Shown in pieces: positions 52,982 to 62,217 of a stretch of 64,000 nucleotides of DNA (position 1 is the stretch's first letter; every line of letters starts with the position of its first letter). Location of the stretch: the NCBI GenBank assembly GCA_038237435.1, contig JBBRYT010000005.1, positions 62,001-126,000 on the forward strand, written 5' to 3'. The notes below the pieces were generated by a model. It was not told the origin of the DNA. It did not search any database and saw only the letters and a program-made list of their open reading frames with translations. The position numbers and the translations under genes were made by a program. Source of the stretch: JACCTI01 sp038237435. Lineage in GTDB: Bacteria > Verrucomicrobiota > Verrucomicrobiia > Chthoniobacterales > UBA10450.

Positions 52982-53994
52982 CTCATTCTGTCATCCACCT
53001 TAATGCGAAGAGTATTCAGATCGTTTTCCAACGCCTTGATTCGATTTTCTAGCTCTCGCATTCTCACGGCCGGGGTAATTCCGAGTGAGGTGCCAATCGG
53101 GAAGGATGGCCGACGGCGTTGATCGACCGCCCCATCGATGCGGATATCCGCGATGGAGGTGACATATATTGTGGAATCGCCTGTCTTAATTACACACCCT
53201 TCACTATCGCGACCAACAACCGTCCCCGCTTTGTCGAGGTAGATCGGCGCTTGAGGAATCATGCGTGTGGCGAGAATGGCCGTCTCTTTACCGCCAACGC
53301 ATGTTCGTGCGCCGGGTCCAGGCGGAGAGATTGCGCGGACGAAATTATGCACCTGTGAACTATTCCACGACCAGTCGAGCCACTCGTCACCGGGGCCGCG
53401 GCGGCTGCAATAAAAACCCACCGGGTGGATCGAACTCTGCAGTATTCGCGGCGCTCGTCCTTTAGCAATCAAAGTCAACGCTTCGAAAAGTGTCTCCGCG
53501 CAAAGGACGACGGCTTTGTCCAACACAGTGCGATAATCATCGGCCTCTGTGATTGCCGCGAATTTTTGTACGATAATGTCACCAGTGTCGATCCCTGAGT
53601 CGATGTGATGGACCGTGACCCCAAACTGAGTGCTGCCGTGAATGAGCGCCCAATTCAGAATATTCCGCCCGCGGTAGAACGGGAGAGACCCAGCGTGGCA
53701 GTTAATAAAGCCCAAAGGCGCGGATCGCAGGATATCTTCCTTCAAGATCTGGTTAAACGACATGGAAACGTTGAGATCTGGAGTGCAATCCCGCACCAGT
53801 CGCACGAACTCGGAGGAGTTAACGTTCTCGTGTAGGAAGAAAGCAATGCCTAGCCGCTCCGCATACTTCCGTAGGACGGTGTCAGGCTTGTCGAACCGCG
53901 CCACAATAAATACCACCTGGATGTCGTTTGACTCCAGTATCCGGTCTAAAGCCTGGTGCGCCCAAACGCCGTCGCCGAAATATCCAATTTTCAT
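52978..53994 (-). CDS. Sugar N-formyltransferase (methionyl-tRNA formyltransferase fold)
   Basis: 338 aa. Formyltransferase core with catalytic Asn98, His100 (FINCHAGSLPFYRG) and Asp136 (HHIDSGIDTGDI), using N10-formyl-tetrahydrofolate. A C-terminal segment ends in a predicted coiled coil (RMRELENRIKALENDLNTLRI). It is not a housekeeping Fmt: it lies inside the leg operon, overlapping legG and the ptmE-like gene, so it probably formylates the amino group of an amino sugar on the way to the nonulosonic acid or the finished sugar. Confidence 0.83.
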   Translation of the reverse strand: MKIGYFGDGVWAHQALDRILESNDIQVVFIVARFDKPDTVLRKYAERLGIAFFLHENVNSSEFVRLVRDCTPDLNVSMSFNQILKEDILRSAPLGFINCHAGSLPFYRGRNILNWALIHGSTQFGVTVHHIDSGIDTGDIIVQKFAAITEADDYRTVLDKAVVLCAETLFEALTLIAKGRAPRILQSSIHPVGFYCSRRGPGDEWLDWSWNSSQVHNFVRAISPPGPGARTCVGGKETAILATRMIPQAPIYLDKAGTVVGRDSEGCVIKTGDSTIYVTSIADIRIDGAVDQRRRPSFPIGTSLGITPAVRMRELENRIKALENDLNTLRIKVDDRMR

Positions 53995-55145
53995 TCAATA
54001 TCTTGAAATCGCTTTACCAGGAGAGTTTCTCCAAGTTCCTGGCTCGCCAGCCGATCAACTATTCGTTCCGCGGCATGGCCGTCTCCGTAAGGGTTCTTCA
54101 AATGCACCAAACTTTCCCGGAATGAATTCGACGTGGCTCGAGCGATGGCGTCCTTAATCTCGGCGGTCATGTTTCCACAATCGATAACATTCGCCGCGCG
54201 GATCCGGCCGGCTTGTCTGCTTCCGATGTTAACCACGGGCAGCCGAAAGGAGGCGGCTTCGATAATTCCGCTCGAGGAATTACCTATCATAGCATCCGCG
54301 AGCTCCATTGCGCTGAAGTATCCCTGAGTGCCGAGGTTTTCCACCAGGTGGGCATGAGGGGAACTATGAACATACGCGCGAATCATATCATTTATGACAG
54401 CGCCGTGGGCGTCTGCATTCGCGAGCGTGACTAGGACGCAACGGTTTGATTCGCGTAAGGCCGAAAGCAACGCCTCAAACCTTTCTTTCACCGGGACAAA
54501 GTCGAGGGTCTCCGGATGATATGTCACCAGTAGGAATCCCCGCGTGATGTCTACTTCGAACTTCTTCGCGAACTGTTCCGCCCCCAGCAGCTCCACGTGG
54601 CGCAGGTTATCCAGACTTGGCGCGCCTGAGACCAAGATGCGCCATGGTTCCTCGCCTAGTTGCTTTACCCTTCGCGCATAATCAATCGTGCTAACAAAAT
54701 GAAGATGACTTAGTTTGGTCATCGAATGCCGCAGAGCGTCGTCGATCGCCCCGAAGGTTAGTTCGCCACCATGTATATGTGCGACCGGCAATCGCAGCGG
54801 CAAAGCCGCGACCGCCGCCGCATGCATTTCAAAACGGTCGCCGAGCAGCAGAAGAAGATCGGGGCGGGAACGAGTAAATGCTTTCCCGTAGCTCACCGTT
54901 GCGCGCCCCATTGTTTCAGTCATCGCTTCCGGCCCATCCTCTGTCCGCGAAAAATCAAGTTCGTCCGAGACTTCGAAGCCATCGGCACGAATCAAATCGA
55001 TTGTGCGGCCGAACTTTGGCAGCATGTGCATTCCGCTTACGATGAGACGGAGATTCAGTTCCGGCCGCGCCACGATTTGCCGTAGAATCGGCAGATAGAT
55101 GCCGTAGTCGGATCGGCCGACGGTGACGACGCCAATGGTTCTCAC
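53991..55145 (-). CDS. legG: LegG-type hydrolysing NDP-sugar 2-epimerase
   Basis: 384 aa from a GTG at 55143-55145 that overlaps the legI stop (GTGA); the frame to 55499 carries no family sequence. Signature segments are VGRSDYGIYLPIL, LLLLGDRFEMHAAAVAA, VAHIHGGELTFGAIDDALRHSMTKLSHLHF, LVTYHPET and AMIGNSSSGIIEAASF, as in NeuC/LegG UDP-GlcNAc-2-epimerases. It releases the 2,4-diamino-6-deoxy sugar that LegI condenses with phosphoenolpyruvate. Confidence 0.88.
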   Translation of the reverse strand: MRTIGVVTVGRSDYGIYLPILRQIVARPELNLRLIVSGMHMLPKFGRTIDLIRADGFEVSDELDFSRTEDGPEAMTETMGRATVSYGKAFTRSRPDLLLLLGDRFEMHAAAVAALPLRLPVAHIHGGELTFGAIDDALRHSMTKLSHLHFVSTIDYARRVKQLGEEPWRILVSGAPSLDNLRHVELLGAEQFAKKFEVDITRGFLLVTYHPETLDFVPVKERFEALLSALRESNRCVLVTLANADAHGAVINDMIRAYVHSSPHAHLVENLGTQGYFSAMELADAMIGNSSSGIIEAASFRLPVVNIGSRQAGRIRAANVIDCGNMTAEIKDAIARATSNSFRESLVHLKNPYGDGHAAERIVDRLASQELGETLLVKRFQDIE

Positions 55146-56193
55146 GAGAACATTTCTGGCCGCAGGAGTGTTCCATCGGAAATATCGCCTTTCGCTGTTC
55201 GGCCAAGAAGAGAGGCGCGAGATGCCGGGGCCATGCCCGTGCCCGGGCGTTTGATCGCGATCATTGCCTCCGTCACTTGCGTGCCGGCTGGAATTGCGCA
55301 CGACGCGACTAGACTCTTCCGCGCTACCTCGCGCGTATTGTTTTCCTTCGCGACGGGAGCTTTCAGTCCGTCGCCCAGAGCCGCCTCGACTGCCCGGATG
55401 CCTCGGACGAAAGCGGTGAACTGATCTGGCTCGGCCGAAGCTGAATGATCTGGTCCGGGGAGAGTACGATCCAGGGTAAGGTGCTTTTCGATGACACATG
55501 CGCCAAGTGCGACAGCGGCAAAGCCAACCTCCATTCCAACAGTGTGATCCGAAAAACCGACCGGCAGATCAAACTTGGATTCCATGGTAGACATGGCGCG
55601 CAGATTACAATCTGCAGGTTCGGCGGGATAGCTACTCACGCAATGCAGAAGGATCACCTCGTTATGAGCAAGTTTGCGGAACACGCTCACCGCCTCTTCT
55701 ACCTCAGCTAGCGAGGCCATTCCGGTAGAAAGAATGACAGGCACATTCTTGCTCGCTACGTGCTGCAAAAAAGGAAGGTTAGTTATTTCGAAGAAGGAAG
55801 CTTTAGTCCAGGTAACCCAAGGCCAATCAACTCGTCAGCGCTTTCTTCTTCGAAAGGAGTGGAGAGAAATTGGATGCCACGTGATTGGCAATGAGAGATT
55901 AATTCGACATGCATCTCGTGCGTGAGCTCAAGGCGCTTTAGCATCTCGAACTGAGATTCGGAGGCGGCAATCGATGTCTTTTGGTAATTCGCTTTAGGCG
56001 CGTCGCGAGTTACAAGCCGATCCGTTTTGAAGCTCTGAAACTTGACCGCATCGGATCCGGCTTCTACAGCAGCGTCGATGAGATACTTGGCCAGAGCGAT
56101 ATCGCCATTATGATTAACACCTGCCTCGGCGATGATATAACAAGGCTGGCCTCGCCCAATCTTTCGACCTCCTAGTTTTACGGTCTTTACCAT
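55142..56193 (-). pseudogene. legI: LegI/NeuB-type nonulosonate synthase, broken by a 1-base frameshift
   Basis: Condenses a 2,4-diamino-6-deoxyhexose with PEP to form a nonulosonic acid. ATG at 56191-56193 with GGAGGG 8 nt upstream. The first part (IIAEAGVNHNGD, AVKFQSFKTDRLV, LSTPFEEESADEL) runs to LKLPSS then a stop at 55783-55785. The second part continues in another frame (VPVILSTGMASLAEVEEAV, LPVGFSDHTVG, CVIEKHLTLDR) and ends with the SAF-type antifreeze domain to 55142. Restoring one G at about 55790 rejoins the frames as PSSEITNLPFLQHV, exactly the family pattern. Either a real null allele or a base lost in sequencing; every other gene of the operon is intact. Confidence 0.85.
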
Positions 56194-56978
56194 GCCGTCC
56201 ACCCTCCATCCACCACCAGGTTGTGACCCGTCACGTAGGCGGAGAGATCGCTCGCCAAAAAAGCTACTGCACCTTTTAGGTCTTCTTCCCTTGCCATGCG
56301 CTTGAGCGGCGTACGTTCTTCATAGCGTTCCCGGAAAAGCTCCGGTTGCCCCCGCAAAACTCCACCGGGTGAAATGCAGTTCACGCGCACGGTCGGCCCG
56401 AGCAGAGTAGCAAGATAGCGGACCAATTGCAGGACGCCGCCCTTGGATACGCCATAAGCAACAGGACTTGTCATCGTGGTCCCGGCATAAATATCCATGT
56501 CCGGCGCGACCATTCCGTGGATGGAACCAAATAGAATAACCGAACCATGAGCGGATTTTGAAAGAGCCTCGCGCGCTTGTTGCACCATAACGAACGGTGA
56601 AGTCAGATTGACACGGAGTGCCTTTTCCCATGCCTCCACCGTCTGCCCGGCAAATGGCTCCGCCCAACCTTTCATTTCCGTCGTGCCAACAAAAGCCGCG
56701 CAGTGGATCAGAATATCGAGGCCGTCCATCACTTCGATAGCGCGATCGATTGCTGATCGCGTCTCGTTTACATCACTTAAATCGCAAGGTAACGCCCATG
56801 CACGCTCTCCCAAGGCAGTTACACATGTCTGGCAGACCTCTTTGTCCCTGTCGAGAATCGCCACAGTCGCGCCTAGCTCAAGCAAAGCTTCAGCACAGGC
56901 CAGGCCGATATGACCGGCGCCGCCACTCACCAGAGCACGCCGCCCGGACAACGTCATTAACTCCTTCACCGATTTCAC
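56187..56978 (-). CDS. SDR family oxidoreductase (PtmA-like)
   Basis: 263 aa classical short-chain dehydrogenase. NAD(P) motif SGGAGHIGLAC, CDLSD, catalytic Tyr-x3-Lys in AYGVSKGG, and the C-terminal VTGHNLVVDGGWT. PtmA-type SDRs accompany legionaminic acid genes in Campylobacter; the exact reaction is not certain. The end overlaps the legI start by 7 bp. Confidence 0.8.
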   Translation of the reverse strand: MKSVKELMTLSGRRALVSGGAGHIGLACAEALLELGATVAILDRDKEVCQTCVTALGERAWALPCDLSDVNETRSAIDRAIEVMDGLDILIHCAAFVGTTEMKGWAEPFAGQTVEAWEKALRVNLTSPFVMVQQAREALSKSAHGSVILFGSIHGMVAPDMDIYAGTTMTSPVAYGVSKGGVLQLVRYLATLLGPTVRVNCISPGGVLRGQPELFRERYEERTPLKRMAREEDLKGAVAFLASDLSAYVTGHNLVVDGGWTAW

Positions 56979-56984
56979 GTCTCT

Positions 56985-57989
56985 TTATCGTAAGCTAACA
57001 ACTCGCTGCTCGTCATGAGATCGTTTCGCTGCCAAAGCTATTTCCAAAACGCGCAGCCCATCATTCGCTGTAACTGTTGGTGTGCTTCTGGCGCGCACAC
57101 TTTCGAGGAACGTTTCCAATTCAGCCACGTACATGTCGTTGCGATCATTTTCTTTCGTGCTGTATACGATTGACCACTCACTATTGGCGCACGTAAAGAG
57201 CTCGACGGACCTGCTAATGCCATCCCAGACACAAGTGCCTTGGGTACCCGTAATCCGGCAACGACGAACTGGGGATCGTTGGATCATGTCCACGTGAATG
57301 TGAGCTAGAATCCCATTGGCCATTCGAAGTGTGATCTCGGCCGTGTCCTCAACGTCGATCTCAAGGTTACCAAGCCTTCCTAGCTGCGCGCTCACCGTCG
57401 CGACTTCTCCTCCTATCCACCTGACATAGTCGATCTCGTGGCTTAACTCTAAAACTACTCCACCGCCTAATTCCTTTCGTGCACTGACGGCTTCACGGTA
57501 ATCGGTAGCCGGGCGCCAATCTGGCAGGTAAGAGCCCACTTCGGCGTGGATGCTCGCGATGCGGCCGATTGTTCCATCCAACACTAAGCGACGAGCTGCC
57601 TGCAAAGATTTATCGAAACGGAGTGTATACCCGACGCTTAAAATGACGTTGTGGCGCTTCGCGGCCTCAGTCAATTCGGCCACACCATCGACAGTATGCG
57701 AGAGGGGTTTCTCGATAAGAAGATGCACGCCGTTGGCAACGAGCGCTTGTGCCACGGGAACATGAAATGGTGCTGGGTTTGCCAGAATCGCAAACTTCGG
57801 ATGAAAGGCTAGCACTGAGTCCAGATCGTAGAGAACAGCATCCGCTTCGGCAGTTTCTTCAGCTGCTTCACGCTGGCGATGATGCCAAACGGCTATCTGG
57901 GTTTCTGGAGCAATTCGCCGGAGGTTACCCAGGTGCCTGCGTCCAATACTCCCCAGTCCGACAATAACAGCGCGCACTGGGCCAATCAC
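56985..57989 (-). CDS. Gfo/Idh/MocA family oxidoreductase
   Basis: 334 aa. N-terminal Rossmann IVGLGSIGRRHLGNLRRI, signature LIEKPLSHT with the catalytic Lys, and a C-terminal alpha/beta domain (GGGVVLELSHEIDYVRW, AHIHVDMIQRSPVRR). It oxidises or reduces a sugar or nucleotide sugar; the place in the operon, 6 bp before the SDR, points to a precursor of the surface glycan. Confidence 0.87.
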   Translation of the reverse strand: MIGPVRAVIVGLGSIGRRHLGNLRRIAPETQIAVWHHRQREAAEETAEADAVLYDLDSVLAFHPKFAILANPAPFHVPVAQALVANGVHLLIEKPLSHTVDGVAELTEAAKRHNVILSVGYTLRFDKSLQAARRLVLDGTIGRIASIHAEVGSYLPDWRPATDYREAVSARKELGGGVVLELSHEIDYVRWIGGEVATVSAQLGRLGNLEIDVEDTAEITLRMANGILAHIHVDMIQRSPVRRCRITGTQGTCVWDGISRSVELFTCANSEWSIVYSTKENDRNDMYVAELETFLESVRARSTPTVTANDGLRVLEIALAAKRSHDEQRVVSLR

Positions 57990-58001
57990 GCCGATTCCTG
58001 A

Positions 58002-59801
58002 TTATCGTGCAGGTTCATGCTCGGCCGCAACCAGGCTCATGTTCTCGGCAATCTCCTCTCGCGGTAAAAATGGCGCCATGTCTTCAAGCGGACGCGATTC
58101 GATGGTACCATCGGCTCGCCGGAACGCAGATGCTTTCGGCGTAATAGACGCTGCCGGTGATACCATAACTTCACAAAGCGTAGGTCCATCAGCCATCAAC
58201 ATCTTCTGGGTTTGATCTACAATCGCGTCATTATTCGCGATACGCCCATACGAGAAGCCGTATAAGTCTGCTAACTTCTCGAAATCCACAGTCCCAACCC
58301 CAGAAGTAGAATCCGCCGCGACTATTCGACCTTCAAAAAGCGCCTTCTGAGTTAAGCGAATACTTCCATAACCTTGATTATTCAGAATGAATATTTTAAG
58401 AGGTAGTTGGTAGTATTGGGCCGTGAGAAGCTCCTGTATGTTCCACTGAAAGCTACCATCGCCCGTGGCGAGGACGGTCGGTTTGCGCCCCAACCCGAAA
58501 CAGACCCCGATGGCCAGAGGAAGGTCCCATCCCATCGATCCCCAATTACCACTGTATATGACTCGCTGCCCTTCCTTCACCTTAAAGGCCTGATAGCAGG
58601 AAACTACGTCAAAGCCGTTACCCGCAAGGACCGGCGTGTCGGCACTGAGCGCGTCCGACAGACGATCCATGAACACGTAGATGTTTACGTGTTCGCGGTC
58701 GGTGAAGTAATCATCGAGAATGATCGGATAGCGTTGACGCCATCGGTTACACGCGTCCGTCCATCGTGTTGCCGGCCGATAAGAAGTCTCTTCGCTTTGC
58801 CGTAAGAGTTCTTCGAGAAAAGGCTTCACATCGGCCACGATCCCAATGTCGGGTTTGATTGCCTGATCTTCGATTTGGCCGCGATCGATGTTAATCGCGA
58901 TCTTTCGAGCTTTCGGCGCGAAGCCTTTGTAGTTAAAGCCGATTTTCGTCACGTTAAAGCTCGCGCCAAAAGCGATGATTAGGTCTGCGTTCTGCACGGC
59001 AAAATTCGCGCGCCGCTGTCCGGCTGTGCCGAAAATACCCATGCTCATCTCGTGATCTTCCGGCAGTAGGTCCTTCGCCATGCAATGCATAACTGCGGGA
59101 ATCCGCATCCGCTCGATGAAGTGTAGAAAGAGTTCGCGCGCATGGCCGAGACGCACTCCGTTACCGCCGATCACAAGCGGACATCGAGCGCCCGAGATTG
59201 CTTCGAGAACACGCGCCGCATCTGCGTCGAGCGGCGAGTGGCGCTGGTCTTCCGCTGTGAATGATTCCAGCGTCGTCTCATCAATTTCCGCGCCCTGAAT
59301 ATCGAAAGGAATTTCGATCCACACCGGACCTGGGCGTCCGGTTGTTGCGATGTGATGTGCCTTCTCCAGTTCATATCGAATCCGATTCGGGTCCCGAACG
59401 GACACCACGTATTTCGTCACGGAACGAGCCATCTCGATGACGTTTCCTTCCTGCGGCCCTTTCTGTCTCACTTTGGTGTAGTCCGCGATGAGATCCGATC
59501 GCACCTGACCAGAAAAAACGATAACAGGAATAGAGTCGTACCATGCCCCGACGATCCCGGCTAGCGCGTTGATCGCGCCGGGGCCGATAGTGACGAGGCA
59601 AACGCCGACCTTCCCAGTGACGCGCGCATAGCCTTCCGCGGCGATGGCGGATGCCTGTTCGTGATAGTTGCAGTAATAGTGCAGTCTAGAATTCTTCCCG
59701 ATTGAATCGAGAAGGTGGGCGATGCCGCCGCCGGAAACGGTGAAAATCTCCCGCATATCATTTTGTGCGAGGAAGTCGGCAACGAAATCAGATACTTTCA
59801 T
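58002..59801 (-). CDS. Thiamine-pyrophosphate enzyme, acetolactate-synthase-like
   Basis: 599 aa from the ATG at 59799-59801 (MKVSDFVADFLAQNDMREIF); an ATG 13 codons upstream would overlap the preceding gene. The active-site Glu is in CNYHEQASAIAAEGYARVTG, the TPP-binding motif is GDGSFQWN with the closing NN (FILNNQGYGSIR), and the central FAD/dihydroorotate-like domain is present. As a member of a sugar operon it may add or transfer a two-carbon or acyl unit to a keto sugar, or supply a precursor; branched-chain amino-acid synthesis is unlikely since no small regulatory subunit is near. Confidence 0.82.
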   Translation of the reverse strand: MKVSDFVADFLAQNDMREIFTVSGGGIAHLLDSIGKNSRLHYYCNYHEQASAIAAEGYARVTGKVGVCLVTIGPGAINALAGIVGAWYDSIPVIVFSGQVRSDLIADYTKVRQKGPQEGNVIEMARSVTKYVVSVRDPNRIRYELEKAHHIATTGRPGPVWIEIPFDIQGAEIDETTLESFTAEDQRHSPLDADAARVLEAISGARCPLVIGGNGVRLGHARELFLHFIERMRIPAVMHCMAKDLLPEDHEMSMGIFGTAGQRRANFAVQNADLIIAFGASFNVTKIGFNYKGFAPKARKIAINIDRGQIEDQAIKPDIGIVADVKPFLEELLRQSEETSYRPATRWTDACNRWRQRYPIILDDYFTDREHVNIYVFMDRLSDALSADTPVLAGNGFDVVSCYQAFKVKEGQRVIYSGNWGSMGWDLPLAIGVCFGLGRKPTVLATGDGSFQWNIQELLTAQYYQLPLKIFILNNQGYGSIRLTQKALFEGRIVAADSTSGVGTVDFEKLADLYGFSYGRIANNDAIVDQTQKMLMADGPTLCEVMVSPAASITPKASAFRRADGTIESRPLEDMAPFLPREEIAENMSLVAAEHEPAR

Positions 59802-59815
59802 GAGGTAAGTGGCGT

Positions 59816-60844
59816 TTAATGTTTGCGCAGTTTGTTCCATGCCGCAGTTCGTCGAACGCCTTCGCGCACATCAATCCACTCCTTCAAACCCAGTTCCGAT
59901 CGCGCCCGTTGCGTTGACGGCACATATCGTTCTGCGGGTTCAGCAGGATTGGCTTTGTGCGCAATTCGAACTGTAGCATGGGGATTAACTTCCTCTGTTA
60001 CAATCTGCGCCACCTCCGCGATCGAGAAGTCCGGTTCGGCTCCCACGTTGTAAGGACGCGCCGGTGTTCCGTGAAACAGGATCGTCCACAACCAGATGGC
60101 AAGGTCCGCTCCGTAAAGATAGGAGCGCCGCGGTGTCCCATCGCCATTAATGCAGATGGCCCGGCCATTCATAGCGTCGCCAATAAAATCTCCGATGGCC
60201 AATCCTTGATTCAGCGCGAGATAAGGTCCGACGAAGGCAAAACCACGCGCGATCGTGGTATGCAAATTGTGCTCGGCATGAAACGCTGCGCAAAGGAACT
60301 CCGAGCCCCGTTTTGCTTCCCCGTATGACGAGCGCAAATCGGTCGTCGTTGGAGCACCGACATAATTTTCCGAGACGTGCGTCAAGTCCGGCGGCTGTCT
60401 TCCATAAACTGCTCCTGAGCTAGTAAGCAGGTACCGGCGCGCGCCACATCTGACCGCGAATTCCAGAGTTCGCCGAGTTGCGTCGACGACATTGAGGAAA
60501 AGCGCGAGTGGCGCGCAGTAATCGAGAGCCGCGTGAAGCACGTGAGAAAAATGACCAGGCGGAAATTCGACTGAATTGATGTCTCCGGCCAAAAGCTCGA
60601 TCGCAGAGTCACTCGCTAGATGAGGCGCCTTCCCCGCAAACTTTTTTACATCGCGCGAGAGAACAACTACTTTCGCGCCTAGCTCCAGCTCGGCGTTTGC
60701 AAAACAAAGCGCTTCGAGCAACCAACATCCAAAGAAACCCGTTCCCCCGGTGACGAAGATTTTTTCGCCGCGCAGCGCCTCCCATAAATCCTGCGTGTGC
60801 GTGAGGATGTGTGCACGGTCGGCGGCTAAGGAATCTTTCTTCAG
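59816..60844 (-). CDS. NAD-dependent epimerase/dehydratase without a canonical start codon
   Basis: 342 aa if started at the CTG at 60842-60844. Starting at the first TTG (60719-60721) would delete the NAD-binding loop; the frame upstream encodes THTQDLWEALRGEKIFVTGG then TGFFGCWLL, which is the true N-terminus of this family. No ATG, GTG or TTG exists between it and the in-frame TAA that ends wzt ten codons earlier. Catalytic SSGAVYG and Tyr-x3-Lys-like YGEAKRGSE are present. Extended SDR acting on a nucleotide sugar. Confidence 0.78.
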   Translation of the reverse strand: MKKDSLAADRAHILTHTQDLWEALRGEKIFVTGGTGFFGCWLLEALCFANAELELGAKVVVLSRDVKKFAGKAPHLASDSAIELLAGDINSVEFPPGHFSHVLHAALDYCAPLALFLNVVDATRRTLEFAVRCGARRYLLTSSGAVYGRQPPDLTHVSENYVGAPTTTDLRSSYGEAKRGSEFLCAAFHAEHNLHTTIARGFAFVGPYLALNQGLAIGDFIGDAMNGRAICINGDGTPRRSYLYGADLAIWLWTILFHGTPARPYNVGAEPDFSIAEVAQIVTEEVNPHATVRIAHKANPAEPAERYVPSTQRARSELGLKEWIDVREGVRRTAAWNKLRKH

Positions 60845-60874
60845 AGGGTGGGACCGTGCGAGTCTATTGTTAGC

Positions 60875-62152
60875 TTAGCCCCTAAATTTTGCTGCGCCAT
60901 TGAGACCTTTCTCGATCCACTCCAGCTTCGGTCGCACGCAACCGATCACCTGTCCAAGGAACTCCTCGCGTTCTTCGGTTTCGTGAACCATGAAAGATAT
61001 AGCGTTATGAATTACAACATCGTGCACTGTAGTATCGATCAGTAGGAATATTGAAATGCTGTACATGCCGTCGTTTAAGAGGTTCGGCGGAAAAATGCAG
61101 GAGTGCTGATAGCGACCCGCCGGCAGGGTTTGCGACGGTGGACCGGAGACGAAGACACAGGCGTTATGTTTATCCAATAGATGGATGCTACTCGTTACGC
61201 TTAAGCCATCTTTCAAGACCTCGAAGTCGTACTGAATGGTAATCGACCCATCAATCTGCACATCAGCCGTAATCTGATCGCGGCACAGGATTCGGGTGCC
61301 GAGCAAGCGCAGTCGGTCGCTCCTCGCTCGTCCATCGGAAACATCCCAGGTTACCTCGCCTAGTAATTCGGATCCGCTGTTGACGTAGGTCGCGATGACA
61401 TGCTCCGGCGCTCCTTCCATTAGCTTGCGACCTCCCTCAAGGAAAATCGCGCGATCACAGAGACTAGCCACGACGGTCAGGTTATGGCTTACGAAAAGAA
61501 CCGTCCGCCCTTCCTGCGAGACCTCACCCATTTTTCCCACGCATTTTCGTTGGAACTGCGTATCACCCACCGCTAGGACCTCATCGATGATGAGTATTTC
61601 GGGCTCGAGGTGCGCCGCCACCGCGAAAGCCAGACGGACATACATGCCGCTGGAATAGCGCTTAACCGGCGTATCGATAAACTCCTCTATTTCCGAGAAA
61701 GCTACTATTTCATCGAACTTCCGGCGGATTTCCGCTCTGGTCATTCCAAGGATAGCTCCATTAAGTAAAATATTGTCCCGGCCGCTTAGTTCTGGATGAA
61801 AGCCAGTTCCTACTTCTAGTAAGCTGGCTATTCGTCCTCTTATTTTTATTTCACCAGAAGTAGGTGCAGTAACTTGTGAGAGGATCTTAAGGAGCGTGCT
61901 CTTACCGGCGCCGTTGCGTCCGACCACTCCGAGGACTTCGCCGCTTTTAACTTCAAAGCTTACTTCCCGTAAGGCCCAGAATTCTTCTCCGATTTTACGT
62001 GCGCGTTCCGCCACATCCACCTTCGCCAGCGGGTCTGACTTGCCGCGCGTCGCCGCCCACCAGCGGCTGAAATCCTCCTTTAGGGTCGCGCCTCCAATCA
62101 TTCCCAAGCGGTATGATTTGCTCACATTTTCGACTGAGATAACCGTGGACAT
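60875..62152 (-). CDS. wzt: Polysaccharide ABC exporter ATP-binding protein (Wzt type)
   Basis: 425 aa. Walker A GRNGAGKS, signature YSSGMYVRLAFAVA and Walker B ILIIDEVLAVGD are of the O-antigen/teichoic acid export class. The ~150-residue C-terminal domain (WDVSDGRARSDRLRLLG, ITIQYDFEVLKDGLSVTSSIHLLD) is the Wzt carbohydrate-binding module that reads the polymer end. Works with the permease 65 bp upstream. Its TAA is followed in the same frame by the epimerase gene. Confidence 0.92.
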   Translation of the reverse strand: MSTVISVENVSKSYRLGMIGGATLKEDFSRWWAATRGKSDPLAKVDVAERARKIGEEFWALREVSFEVKSGEVLGVVGRNGAGKSTLLKILSQVTAPTSGEIKIRGRIASLLEVGTGFHPELSGRDNILLNGAILGMTRAEIRRKFDEIVAFSEIEEFIDTPVKRYSSGMYVRLAFAVAAHLEPEILIIDEVLAVGDTQFQRKCVGKMGEVSQEGRTVLFVSHNLTVVASLCDRAIFLEGGRKLMEGAPEHVIATYVNSGSELLGEVTWDVSDGRARSDRLRLLGTRILCRDQITADVQIDGSITIQYDFEVLKDGLSVTSSIHLLDKHNACVFVSGPPSQTLPAGRYQHSCIFPPNLLNDGMYSISIFLLIDTTVHDVVIHNAISFMVHETEEREEFLGQVIGCVRPKLEWIEKGLNGAAKFRG

Positions 62153-62217
62153 TTTAAAATGAATTAACGAAGGGACGCTTTGCCAATCAATCGGGTTAGG
62201 AGGCTTAGCTTGCCGGT

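Noticed and set aside
55142..55499. Longer N-terminus for legG
   Set aside because: The extra 118 codons overlap legI and are Arg/Ser-rich shadow sequence; the GTG at 55145 begins the conserved domain.
60875..60877. Wzt-epimerase gene fusion
   Set aside because: A TAA separates them and both domains are complete; kept as two genes, with the same-frame oddity reported.
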